Below are positions 30,474 to 38,695 of a stretch of 64,000 bases of DNA, one piece after another (positions within the stretch are counted from its first letter, which is position 1; every line of letters starts with the position of its first letter). The translations under genes and the position numbers were made by a program. The stretch is from assembly GCA_019739225.1 (NCBI GenBank), contig JAHHDT010000001.1:744001-808000 (forward strand), given 5' to 3'. Under the pieces are notes generated by a model that did no database searches, was not told the DNA's origin, and saw only the letters and a list, made by a program, of their open reading frames with translations. This DNA comes from Aquamicrobium sp. GTDB taxonomy: Bacteria; Pseudomonadota; Alphaproteobacteria; Rhizobiales; Rhizobiaceae.

Positions 30474-30959
30474 TCAGGCTGCGAGCTTGCCCGCCGCGAT
30501 CAGCTCTTCCATCCGTGCGTAGCTTGCCTCCATGCCCTGGTCCATGCCGGTGGCAAGCATCGCCTCGCGCGTCGCGCTGTCGGGCAGCGTCATGCGCATG
30601 GTCATCAGCGTGCCGTCGCCGTCCGGCGCGAAACGCGTCTCGATATGATTGTCCGGCGTCGGATCGGGCAGGTGCATGCGCTCGACATGCTCGATCCGGC
30701 TGAACGGCTCCAGCGCTATGTATTCGCCGGTGAGGTGGAACCCATTGCCGTTGCCGTCCGACCATGCATAGCGGACATTACCACCCGGCTTCGCCTCGTT
30801 TATGCATTCGGTCATGGTCCAGCCGTCCGGGCCCAGCATCCACTTGCGGATCAGCTCCGGCTCGGTATGCGCACGATAGACCGTCTCGGGCCGCGCGGCG
30901 AAATGGCGGGTGACGACGACATAGGTATCGCCCTCGGTGACGAGCTTCAGCTTGCTCAT
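30474..30959 (-). CDS. SRPBCC/AHSA1-domain protein
   Basis: Protein of 161 residues with the START-like AHSA1 fold: VTRHFAARPETVYRAHTEPELIRKWMLGPDGWTM is the typical opening, followed by the ligand-cavity strands. Its start overlaps the stop of the upstream arsR gene by four bases. ArsR-SRPBCC pairs are common in proteobacteria; the role is usually unknown. Confidence 0.88.
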   Translation of the reverse strand: MSKLKLVTEGDTYVVVTRHFAARPETVYRAHTEPELIRKWMLGPDGWTMTECINEAKPGGNVRYAWSDGNGNGFHLTGEYIALEPFSRIEHVERMHLPDPTPDNHIETRFAPDGDGTLMTMRMTLPDSATREAMLATGMDQGMEASYARMEELIAAGKLAA

Positions 30960-31294
30960 TGGTCTTCCTTTCCTTCGTTCTGTTCCAGTTCAGCCAGGAC
31001 TGCGTCGAGCCGGTCGTAATTGGCTTCCATCGCCTTCCTCAGCCAGTCGAGCCAGCGGTCGATCTCTTTGATCGCCTGTGGCGCCAGACGGCATGGCCGT
31101 TTCGCGCCCTCCACCCTCCGCGTGATCAGCCCCGCACCTTCCAGCACCTTCAGATGCCGGGAGATTGCGGGCTGCGACATCGCGAACGGCTCCGCCAGTT
31201 CCATCACCGTCGCCTCGCCGGTTGCGAGCCTTGAAAGGATCGCGCGCCGGGTCGGGTCCGACAAAGCCGCAAACGCGGCATCGAGAGTGTTCAT
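30956..31294 (-). CDS. ArsR-family winged-helix regulator
   Basis: Protein of 112 residues with the ArsR layout: FAALSDPTRRAILSRLATGEATVMELAEPFAMSQPAISRHLKVLEGAGLI, helix-turn-helix at about 35-58. It lacks the ELCVCD metal-site motif, so it probably does not sense metals. The ATG at 31294 is preceded by AGGAG; a TTG two codons upstream is less likely. A long palindrome just upstream is the probable autoregulatory operator. Confidence 0.88.
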   Translation of the reverse strand: MNTLDAAFAALSDPTRRAILSRLATGEATVMELAEPFAMSQPAISRHLKVLEGAGLITRRVEGAKRPCRLAPQAIKEIDRWLDWLRKAMEANYDRLDAVLAELEQNEGKEDQ

Positions 31295-31308
31295 CTCCAA
31301 TCACTCCT

Positions 31309-31340
31309 ATAACTTAAATGTTATATAACACATAAGTTAT
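31309..31340. promoter_or_regulatory. 32-bp nested palindrome, likely ArsR operator
   Basis: Outer arms ATAACTTA (31309-31316) and TAAGTTAT (31333-31340) and an inner palindrome TGTTATATAACA (31319-31330) share the same centre at 31324.5. It ends 15 bp before the arsR start codon and is AT-rich in a GC-rich setting, as expected for an operator over the promoter. Confidence 0.7.
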
Positions 31341-31415
31341 GTCAATGGGAAAAATCCGTTTGCATGCGCCGACCGCCCGGCGCATCCCTGTCGTCAGAAA
31401 ATCGGAAGCCTGCGC

Positions 31416-32789
31416 CTAGTCGTTTTCGCCAGGCAGCAACGCTGCGAGCGCGGCGACAAGCGGTTCCGGCCGATGGCCGAGCTTCGACGGCGTCAGGCCG
31501 AGCCTCACGACCACCAGCCCTTGCGAAGGCACGACGGCCACGGTCTGTCCGTCATGCCCGCGCAGCCAGAACGTATCTTCGGGAAGCCCCGGCGCTGAGG
31601 CTCCGGCGTCCGAGCCCTCCAGCCAGACTTGCCCGCGCCCGTATTTGCCGGCGGAGGCAGGCGCTTCCTCGCGCATCCACGACACAAACCCCTCCGGAAG
31701 AAGCTGCTGCCCTCGCCACTCGCCTTCATCGAGCAGGAACTGCCCGAACCGGGCCCAATCGCGCCCGGTCGCGTAGAGGTAGGACGAGCCGACGAAGGTG
31801 CCGCTCGCATCGGGCTCCAGCACCGCGCTGGTCATGCCGATGGGCGCAAAGAGCGCTTCGCGCGGAAAGGCGAACGCTTCGGCCGGGTCCTCGAAGGCAT
31901 TCTGCCAGATGCGCGAAAGGAGCACGGTCGTGCCGCTAGAATAGCTGAAGGTCTCGCCGATCGGCCCTGCCAGCGGCTTGTCGGCCGCGAATGCCGCCAT
32001 GTCCGGTTGCAGATAGAGCATGCGGGTCACGTCGGTGACGTCGCCATAGTCCTCGTTGAACTCAAGCCCGCTCGACATGGCCATCAGGTCGGCGATGGTG
32101 ATCGTCCCGCGTTCGTCGACGTCCCATTCCTCGAACAGCCCATCCTGGTCGAGCGAAAGCCTGCCCTCGCCGACCAGCGCCCCGATGATGGCGGCGGTCA
32201 CGCTCTTGGTCATCGACCAGCCCAGCAGCGGCGTGTCCGGCCCCGAGCCGTCGCCGTAGCGTTCGCCGACGATGCGCCCGTTGTGGACAACGACGACGGC
32301 CCGCATGCCGGGACCGGTCAAGGCCGCATCGTCCAGCACGGCGGCAAGCGCGGGGTCCTGCGATACCTCGACACGCTCGCCGAACGGCCACAGTGCATTC
32401 GGGTTCGGCGTCCCGGACGACGGAATCGGCCCCAACGCCGCAAGTTCCGCGCCGGCCGGCAGGGTCGCACAGCCCGCACCCTCGCGGTAAACGGCACGCC
32501 CTTCCCCGAACAGCCCGAGAAGCTTGGCCGAAACGCTGCCGGCCGCCTCGTCCACATCGACGTAGATGTACTTCAGCAATGGGTGCCCTGGCGCCTGCAC
32601 GTCGAGCGCCAGCACGGCCTGTGCATCGCGTCCGGCCAGGAAATGGTTGGAACACACGATCTTCGCAGAATAGGCGGTTCCCACCCGGATCAGCGCAGGC
32701 GGCGCGAAATAGAGCCAGCCCGCGGCTCCCACCACCACGAGCACGACGAGAAGCAGCAGCCCCTTGAGTATCTTGCCGACGATTCGCAT
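31416..32789 (-). CDS. Membrane-anchored serine hydrolase, class C beta-lactamase family
   Basis: Protein of 457 residues with an N-terminal membrane anchor (about 9-29) and a periplasmic beta-lactamase-type domain. S192-M-T-K195 is the catalytic SxxK; FSYSSGTTVLLSR fits the YxN-like site and the late HDGQTVAVVP the KTG-like position. Such proteins are esterases, peptidases or carboxypeptidases more often than beta-lactamases. It lies divergent from a GH25 muramidase gene. Confidence 0.85.
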   Translation of the reverse strand: MRIVGKILKGLLLLVVLVVVGAAGWLYFAPPALIRVGTAYSAKIVCSNHFLAGRDAQAVLALDVQAPGHPLLKYIYVDVDEAAGSVSAKLLGLFGEGRAVYREGAGCATLPAGAELAALGPIPSSGTPNPNALWPFGERVEVSQDPALAAVLDDAALTGPGMRAVVVVHNGRIVGERYGDGSGPDTPLLGWSMTKSVTAAIIGALVGEGRLSLDQDGLFEEWDVDERGTITIADLMAMSSGLEFNEDYGDVTDVTRMLYLQPDMAAFAADKPLAGPIGETFSYSSGTTVLLSRIWQNAFEDPAEAFAFPREALFAPIGMTSAVLEPDASGTFVGSSYLYATGRDWARFGQFLLDEGEWRGQQLLPEGFVSWMREEAPASAGKYGRGQVWLEGSDAGASAPGLPEDTFWLRGHDGQTVAVVPSQGLVVVRLGLTPSKLGHRPEPLVAALAALLPGEND

Positions 32790-32975
32790 CTTTCCCCGCT
32801 CACCCCATGACTTTGTCGTGAACTCTTGGCAGGAAGCGACGGAAAATCAATGCTTTCGACGATCCGGTAGTGCTTCGCACCCGCCGCATGGATGACGGAG
32901 CGGCAGGCATCGATTATTGCTGGCCTTGGTGCGCAGGCGATTCGGGCGCTGCCGCAATGGACCTCGGGGGGATTG

Positions 32976-33827
32976 ATGCTGCGGATCGCGGCCCTTGTAT
33001 TGACCGCTTTTGTCACCGCCTGCACCAGCGTCAGCTACGATTTCGGAGATATTGCACCCGAATCGTCATCTCCGACCCGTGCGTCTGCACCGCTCGCTTC
33101 CGGTGCCCGCAATACGTCCGCATTTCGTGTGGCCGTGCGCAATCCGCGTTTCGGAGACCGCAAGCCGCATCCCTGGGCGGATCGCGCACCCTGGACCTAT
33201 GCCGTCCACGGCACCGACGCGTCCAAATATCAGGGCCCGGTCGACTGGAAGGCCGCCAGGGCCGCTGGCATCTCCTTCGCCTTCATAAAGGCGACCGAGG
33301 GTGGTGACCGGGTCGACGACTATTTTCATGAACATTGGCGCGGCACGAAAGCCGCCGGCATTCCCCGCTCAGCCTACCATTTCTACTATTTCTGCCGGCC
33401 GGCGCGCGAACAGGCCGCCTGGTTCATCCGCAACGTACCGCGTGAGGCGGGCACGCTGCCCCATGTGCTGGACATGGAATGGAACCACCTGTCGCCGACC
33501 TGCCGCCTGCGCCCGCCCGCAGCCACCGTGCAGCGCGAGATGCGTGTCTTCCTTGATATGCTGGAACGGCACTACGGCAAGCGCCCCATCATCTACACCT
33601 CGATCGATTTCTACCACGACAACAAGCTCGAGGATTTCGGTGGCTACGATTTCTGGCTGCGTTCGGTCTCAGCCCACCCCGACGAGCGGTACGACCGCGA
33701 GCGTTTCCTGTTCTGGCAATATACCGGCACCGGCAAGGTCCCGGGCATGAGCGGCGACGCCGACATCAACGTCTTCAACGGCAGCGAGGCGCAATGGTAT
33801 GCCTGGTTGCAGAAAAATGCCCGGTAA
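32976..33827 (+). CDS. Lipoprotein muramidase, glycoside hydrolase family 25
   Basis: Protein of 283 residues with a lipoprotein signal (AFVTAC, lipid Cys16) and a GH25 TIM-barrel. GTDASKYQGPVDW starts the barrel with an active-site aspartate, AFIKATEGG and HVLDMEWN carry the other acidic catalytic residues, and FWQYTGTGKVPGMSGDADINVFNG closes it. It hydrolyses MurNAc-GlcNAc bonds. The ATG at 32976 after a GGGGGG stretch is preferred to an in-frame start 84 bp upstream, which would bury the signal. Confidence 0.9.
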   Translation: MLRIAALVLTAFVTACTSVSYDFGDIAPESSSPTRASAPLASGARNTSAFRVAVRNPRFGDRKPHPWADRAPWTYAVHGTDASKYQGPVDWKAARAAGISFAFIKATEGGDRVDDYFHEHWRGTKAAGIPRSAYHFYYFCRPAREQAAWFIRNVPREAGTLPHVLDMEWNHLSPTCRLRPPAATVQREMRVFLDMLERHYGKRPIIYTSIDFYHDNKLEDFGGYDFWLRSVSAHPDERYDRERFLFWQYTGTGKVPGMSGDADINVFNGSEAQWYAWLQKNAR

Positions 33828-33898
33828 CGCCGAATTTACGCCGTGTTCGGGCGTTTGAAGGCTAGGACTCGAAGCCCCTGCCTCCCGGAGACCTACAG

Positions 33899-35071
33899 AT
33901 GAAAACGACGCTGGCCGCCCTCACCTTGACGCTCGCGACAGCCGGGCCAGCGCTGGCGCAGCAATGCGGCGGCGACTTTTCCGCTTGGCGCGCCGGCGTC
34001 GCGCAGGAGGCTCAGGCGGCAGGCGTCGGCCAGCGAGGGCTTGCAGCGCTCGACAATGCGCGGCTCGACGAGCGCGTGCTCAGCCGCGACAGGGCCCAGG
34101 GCGTTTTCACGCAGACCTTCACCGAGTTCGCCGGCCGCATGATCAACAGTTACCGCCTGGAACAGGGCGCCAGCCTGCTGCGCCGCCACGCGGACCTATT
34201 CGCCAAGGCAGAGCGCGACTACGGGGTGCCGGGGCCAGTGATTGCCGCCTTCTGGGCACTTGAAACCGACTTCGGCGCGGTACAGGGCGATTTCAACACG
34301 CTGAATGCGCTGGTCACGCTGGCCCACGACTGCCGTCGCCCAGAACTGTTCCGCCCGCAGCTCGTGCCGATGCTGACGTTGATCGACAATGGCACGCTGC
34401 CGGCCGACAGCCAGGGCGCTTGGGCCGGAGAGATCGGCCAGACCCAGATGCTGCCGTCCGATATCCTCAAGCTCGGCGTCGACGGTGATGGCGACGGCGT
34501 GGTCGACATGCGCAGGAGCGTACCGGACGTGATCCTCACCACCGGCCGCAAGATCCAGTCGCGCGGCTGGCGCGCCGGCGAGCCATGGATGCAGGAGGTG
34601 CAGGTTCCCGACACCCTGCCGTGGGCCGAAACCGGCCGTGTCAATCGCCTGCCTGTTTCGCAGTGGACCGAATGGGGCGTTACAAAGCGCGATGGCAGCC
34701 CGCTAGACGCAGGCGCACCGGACGCAGGCCTTGCTTTGCCGATGGGCCACAAGGGCCCCGCCTTTCTCGTCTACCCGAACTTTGATGTCTACCTCGAATG
34801 GAACCAGTCGTTCACTTACACGCTGACCGCCGCCAATCTGGCGACCCGGCTGGCCGGCGCGCCGCGTTTGGACGCGCGCAGCCCCGAACAGGGCCTCACC
34901 GGCGACACTATGAAGCTTCTGCAGCAGAAGTTGCTCGACCGCGGCCACGACGTGGGCGGCATCGACGGCATCCTAGGCGCGATGACCCGCGAGGCCGTCC
35001 GCGTCGAGCAGCAGCGTCTCGGCCTGCCGGTAGACGGCTGGCCAACCCCGGCGCTGCTGTCGAACCTGTGA
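33899..35071 (+). CDS. MltB-type lytic murein transglycosylase
   Basis: Protein of 390 residues: signal peptide (MKTTLAALTLTLATAGPALAQ), an SLT_2 catalytic domain, and a C-terminal peptidoglycan-binding domain (about 335-388, DTMKLLQQKLLDRGHDVGGIDG). The catalytic glutamate is in FWALETDFGAVQGDFNTLNAL, and GEIGQTQMLPSDI is the substrate loop. It cleaves glycan strands with 1,6-anhydro-MurNAc formation. It lies 71 bp after the GH25 gene. Confidence 0.92.
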   Translation: MKTTLAALTLTLATAGPALAQQCGGDFSAWRAGVAQEAQAAGVGQRGLAALDNARLDERVLSRDRAQGVFTQTFTEFAGRMINSYRLEQGASLLRRHADLFAKAERDYGVPGPVIAAFWALETDFGAVQGDFNTLNALVTLAHDCRRPELFRPQLVPMLTLIDNGTLPADSQGAWAGEIGQTQMLPSDILKLGVDGDGDGVVDMRRSVPDVILTTGRKIQSRGWRAGEPWMQEVQVPDTLPWAETGRVNRLPVSQWTEWGVTKRDGSPLDAGAPDAGLALPMGHKGPAFLVYPNFDVYLEWNQSFTYTLTAANLATRLAGAPRLDARSPEQGLTGDTMKLLQQKLLDRGHDVGGIDGILGAMTREAVRVEQQRLGLPVDGWPTPALLSNL

Positions 35072-35107
35072 GGGTGAAGGAAGTAAGGTACCCTGCTGCC
35101 TACTCCC

Positions 35108-36328
35108 TTAATCCGCCATCGTCTCCAGGCTGGCAAAGCCTTCCGGCGCCGCGCCGGCATCGAACGGCGTCGCGATCTCGACGAAGGTGTCGGGATAGAA
35201 GCCGTTGAAGCGGGTGCGCAGCGACAGCGAGTAAGCCCCGATATGGCCGATCTCGATCCAATCGCCGGTGTCGACCGTTTCCGGCAGCCAGAACGGGCGC
35301 GAAAGAATGTCGACGGAATCGCAGGTCGCCCCGCAAACCCGGAACGGCACGACCTTCTGCTTGTCGCCGTTGCGATGCCGGATCGCGGGGTCCGGAATGA
35401 AGCGCGCCGGCAGCGTGATCTTGCCGGTCCATGAATCCGACAGCGACGCCCAGATGCCGTCATTGATGTAGAGCCGCCTGCCCTTGCGCAGCAGCACCCG
35501 AACGATCAGTGAGAAGGCGCGCGCGACGATCACGCGACCAGGCTCGGCGACCAGCGGTGTCTCGCCGAACCCCCATTCCGTGATGTCGCCGCGCAGCCGA
35601 GACATGATCTGCCCGAGAGAGGGCATCTCCGGCTTCTTGCGGTTCGGGTCGTGGCCGTATTCGGCCGGAAAGCCGCCACCGACATCCAGCGCGACGATCT
35701 CGGCCTCGGCGCGGTTGCGCACCCAGTCGGCCGAAGCCAGCGCGCGTTCGTACGTGTCCGGGTCCTCGATCTGGCTGCCGACATGGAAGCAAAGCCCGAC
35801 CTTGAAGCCGCCGCGCGCCAGCCGGTCGGCGAGCTCGACGGCGGTCGCCGGCCCTGCCCCGAACTTCTTGGAAAGCTCATAGGCGGCGCTGCCCTTGGTC
35901 TGGATGCGCACGAATACAGTGATGCTGGCCGGATCGATGTCGAGCGCCTTGACGACGCGCGTCAGCTTCACGACCTCGTCCTCGTGATCGATGGCGATCA
36001 CGCGGATACCGTATTCCTCCAGCGCAAGCCGGATATGCGACTGCGCCTTGATCGGGTGCATGTAGAGCATCTCGGCCTTCGGGGCGATCGCGCGAACGTC
36101 GGCGATCTCCTGCGGCGAGGCGACGTCGAACGCCGTCACCCCTGCCTCGGCAAGCGCCTTGAGCACCATCTTCTCGCCGTTGGTCTTGACCGCGTAAGCC
36201 GTCTTGCCGGGAAACATCGACATGAATTCCCGGCAATCCTGCTTCAGCACCTCGGGGCGAAAGCAATAGACGGGATCGTCGGGACGAAGCGCGAGCGCTG
36301 CTTCGCGGGCATTGTCGAATCGCTGCAA
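35108..36328 (-). CDS. Group III (alanine-racemase-fold) PLP decarboxylase, ornithine/lysine type
   Basis: Protein of 406 residues. K48 in TAYAVKTN is the PLP lysine, LCFHVGSQ and LDVGGGFPAEY bind the cofactor phosphate, and CGATCDSVDIL holds the active-site cysteine that completes the partner subunit's site in eukaryotic-type ornithine decarboxylases. It makes putrescine and/or cadaverine. The start is a TTG behind GGAGG; no suitable ATG exists. A 173-bp leader precedes it. Confidence 0.88.
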   Translation of the reverse strand: MQRFDNAREAALALRPDDPVYCFRPEVLKQDCREFMSMFPGKTAYAVKTNGEKMVLKALAEAGVTAFDVASPQEIADVRAIAPKAEMLYMHPIKAQSHIRLALEEYGIRVIAIDHEDEVVKLTRVVKALDIDPASITVFVRIQTKGSAAYELSKKFGAGPATAVELADRLARGGFKVGLCFHVGSQIEDPDTYERALASADWVRNRAEAEIVALDVGGGFPAEYGHDPNRKKPEMPSLGQIMSRLRGDITEWGFGETPLVAEPGRVIVARAFSLIVRVLLRKGRRLYINDGIWASLSDSWTGKITLPARFIPDPAIRHRNGDKQKVVPFRVCGATCDSVDILSRPFWLPETVDTGDWIEIGHIGAYSLSLRTRFNGFYPDTFVEIATPFDAGAAPEGFASLETMAD

Positions 36329-36501
36329 AAGGCGGCCTCCTCGAATTTTGCGGCGAGCCTAACAGGCTGCGATGCCGCGACAAAGACGATGTTTCCCAAT
36401 GCCGGCCACCTCGCGCCAACATATGGACCAAAACACGAAACGGGTGGTGAAACGCTCTGCGCAAGCCCTATTGTGCACCGAACATCGAGGAGCCTGCCGA
36501 T

Positions 36502-37422
36502 ATGAGTGAAGCCGCCGTGTCCCCGCCTGCACGCCGCGCAATGAGCGCGCGGGACTGGGGCATGCTCGTGCTGCTCGGCGCGATCTGGGGCGGTTCGTTT
36601 TTCTTCGCGCGCGTCGCCGTCACCGAGATTCCGCCGCTCACCCTGGTGCTGCTTCGCGTCGGCATCGCCGCTCTGGCGCTCCATCTTTATCTCGCCGTTG
36701 CCGGACCGTCGTTCCGGCTCGCCTTCCCGATGGCTGCCAGCTTCTTCCTGCTGGCGATCCTCAACAACATCATCCCTTTCACGCTGATGTTCGCGGGCCA
36801 GACGGAACTCGGCGCCGGTGCGGCCTCCATCCTCAACGCGACCACGCCGTTCTGGACGATGATCCTCGCCAATCTGCTGACAGAGGATGAAAAGCTGTCA
36901 TGGAACAAGGTTGTCGGCATCGGCTTCGGCATGGCAGGCACCGCGGTCATGATCGGTCCGGGCGTGATCACAGATGCCGGCGCGCCCGTCTGGGCCAAGC
37001 TTGCGCTCGTGGGCATGGCGCTCTCCTACGCGCTGGCCGTCATCTATGCGCGCCGGTTCCGCGCCCTGCCGCCGCAGGTGGTCGCAACCGGGCAGTTGAC
37101 CGCCTCCACCATCATCATGATCCCCGTCGTGCTGCTGTGGCACGGCCCTGAAGGCCTGTTTTCGGCCAGCCCGCCCGTTTGGGCCGCCGTACTCGGTCTG
37201 GCCGTGCTGGCAACCTCCTTCGCCTACATCCTCTATTTCAGCCTCATCCGCTCCGCCGGCGCCACCAACGCCTCCCTCGTCACCCTGCTCGTTCCCGTCA
37301 GCGCCATCCTGCTTGGCGCGCTCTTCCTCGGCGAGCGGCTGGAGATTTTCGAGATGGGCGGCATGGGTCTGATCGCGCTGGGACTGCTCACCATTGATGG
37401 GCGCGTTTTCGGGCGGAGCTAG
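36502..37422 (+). CDS. EamA-family drug/metabolite exporter
   Basis: Protein of 306 residues with ten predicted spans in two EamA repeats (about 18-145 and 160-300). GAIWGGSFFFARVAV opens the first repeat, and FAYILYFSLIRSAGATNASLVTLLVPVSAILLGALFLGERL ends the second. Probably a metabolite or amino-acid exporter. The start follows GAGGAG. It is divergent from the decarboxylase gene. Confidence 0.88.
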   Translation: MSEAAVSPPARRAMSARDWGMLVLLGAIWGGSFFFARVAVTEIPPLTLVLLRVGIAALALHLYLAVAGPSFRLAFPMAASFFLLAILNNIIPFTLMFAGQTELGAGAASILNATTPFWTMILANLLTEDEKLSWNKVVGIGFGMAGTAVMIGPGVITDAGAPVWAKLALVGMALSYALAVIYARRFRALPPQVVATGQLTASTIIMIPVVLLWHGPEGLFSASPPVWAAVLGLAVLATSFAYILYFSLIRSAGATNASLVTLLVPVSAILLGALFLGERLEIFEMGGMGLIALGLLTIDGRVFGRS

Positions 37423-37604
37423 ATGTCGCTTCGTCACAATTTTTCAACAGCGACGCCAGCATTCGTTTTACGAGGGAAAACAAGAAACTGCGCGCGACAG
37501 CTACTACGGATGCCGTGTCGCCTTCGCAGCGCAGCATAAAATGCGCTTGCCTGACATGCAAAGCAGCCTAGAATCTCCACCATAGTCGTAGAGGAGACTA
37601 TGCC

Positions 37605-37691
37605 ATGGGACTTGCACGACCACTCAACACGTTGATCATTTGTGCTGCGTTTGCCTTCGTAGGCGCCCTCATAATGGGTATATTGGCATAA
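37605..37691 (+). CDS. 28-residue single-span membrane peptide
   Basis: A small open frame behind GAGGAG with an 8-bp gap. The peptide starts MGLARPLNTLIICAAF and continues as one hydrophobic helix to the end (about residues 8-28), with a single positive charge at the N-terminus. A strong terminator lies 45 bp downstream, so it looks like an independent short transcript. A second ATG 5 bp upstream in another frame gives only 11 codons. Function unknown; conservation would decide whether it is real. Confidence 0.55.
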   Translation: MGLARPLNTLIICAAFAFVGALIMGILA

Positions 37692-37735
37692 AGGCGGGGC
37701 CGTCACTTCCCTGAAGCGACATATGAACACGACGA

Positions 37736-37764
37736 AAAGGCCGGACAACCCTCCGGCCTTTTTG
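37736..37764 (+). terminator. Rho-independent terminator, probably bidirectional
   Basis: AAGGCCGGA and TCCGGCCTT around a short loop, followed by TTTTT on the plus strand; the minus strand also ends in TTTTC. It separates the small membrane peptide from the convergent metF gene. Confidence 0.85.
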
Positions 37765-37783
37765 CTGTCTGGATCTGCGAACC

Positions 37784-38695
37784 CTAGGCGGCAGCAGCGG
37801 CAGTGCGGACCTGCGGCCTGATCCCGATCAGGTGACAGATCGCGAAGGCCAGATCGGCACGGTTCATCGTGTAGAAGTGGAATTCGCCAATGCCCCGCTC
37901 GACAAGGTCCAGCACCTGCTCGGCCGCGATCGCGGCGGCAACGAGAGCATGGGTCTGCGGGTCGTTCTCGAGCCCCTCGAAGCGCTCTGCCAGCCATGCG
38001 GGCACATGGGTGCCGCAGCGGGCCGAGAAATTCGCCACCTGCTTGAAGTTGTGGATCGGCAGAACGCCCGGCACGATCGGGATGTAGATGCCTGCCCTGC
38101 GCACGCGCTCGACATAACGCTCGTAGAGATCGTTATCGAAGAAGAACTGGGTGATCGCGCGCGTCGCCCCGTTATCGACCTTGCGCTTGAGCATGTCGAT
38201 GTCGGTGGCGAAATCGGCGCTTTCCGGGTGCTTTTCCGGATATGCCGAGACCGAGACCTCGAAATCGCCGATCCTGCGGATGGCGCCGACCAGCTCCGCA
38301 CCGTTCGAATAGCCCTGAGGATGCGGCCTGTAGGCCTCGCCCACGCCCGCCGCCGGGTCGCCGCGCAGCGCAACGAAACGGGTCACGCCAAGGCTTGCGA
38401 AGTCGCGCACCACCGCGTCGACGTCCTCGCGCGTGGCATCGACGCAGGTCATGTGCGCGGCGGGTTTCAGGCTGCTGCCGGTCAGAATGCGCCCGACCGT
38501 GCGGGCGGTACGCTCACGGGTCGATCCGCCCGCGCCGTAGGTGACGGAGACGTATTGCGGCGCCAGCGGCTCAAGCCTTGTGATGGTCTCCCACAGGCGG
38601 CTTTCCATCTCGTCCGACTTCGGCGGAAAAAACTCGAACGAGACCTTGATCCGGTCGCCAATATCGGTGCGGCGGGACAGGCGGGGATCGGCCAT
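37784..38695 (-). CDS. metF: 5,10-methylenetetrahydrofolate reductase MetF
   Basis: FAD-dependent TIM-barrel enzyme of 303 residues making 5-methyl-THF for methionine synthesis. SFEFFPPKSDEM is the opening signature, VTYGAGGSTRERT and ALRGDP bind FAD and folate, and TQFFFDNDLYERYV follows. The ATG at 38695 shares a base with the stop of the upstream regulator gene (TGATG), so the two are cotranscribed. Confidence 0.95.
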   Translation of the reverse strand: MADPRLSRRTDIGDRIKVSFEFFPPKSDEMESRLWETITRLEPLAPQYVSVTYGAGGSTRERTARTVGRILTGSSLKPAAHMTCVDATREDVDAVVRDFASLGVTRFVALRGDPAAGVGEAYRPHPQGYSNGAELVGAIRRIGDFEVSVSAYPEKHPESADFATDIDMLKRKVDNGATRAITQFFFDNDLYERYVERVRRAGIYIPIVPGVLPIHNFKQVANFSARCGTHVPAWLAERFEGLENDPQTHALVAAAIAAEQVLDLVERGIGEFHFYTMNRADLAFAICHLIGIRPQVRTAAAAA

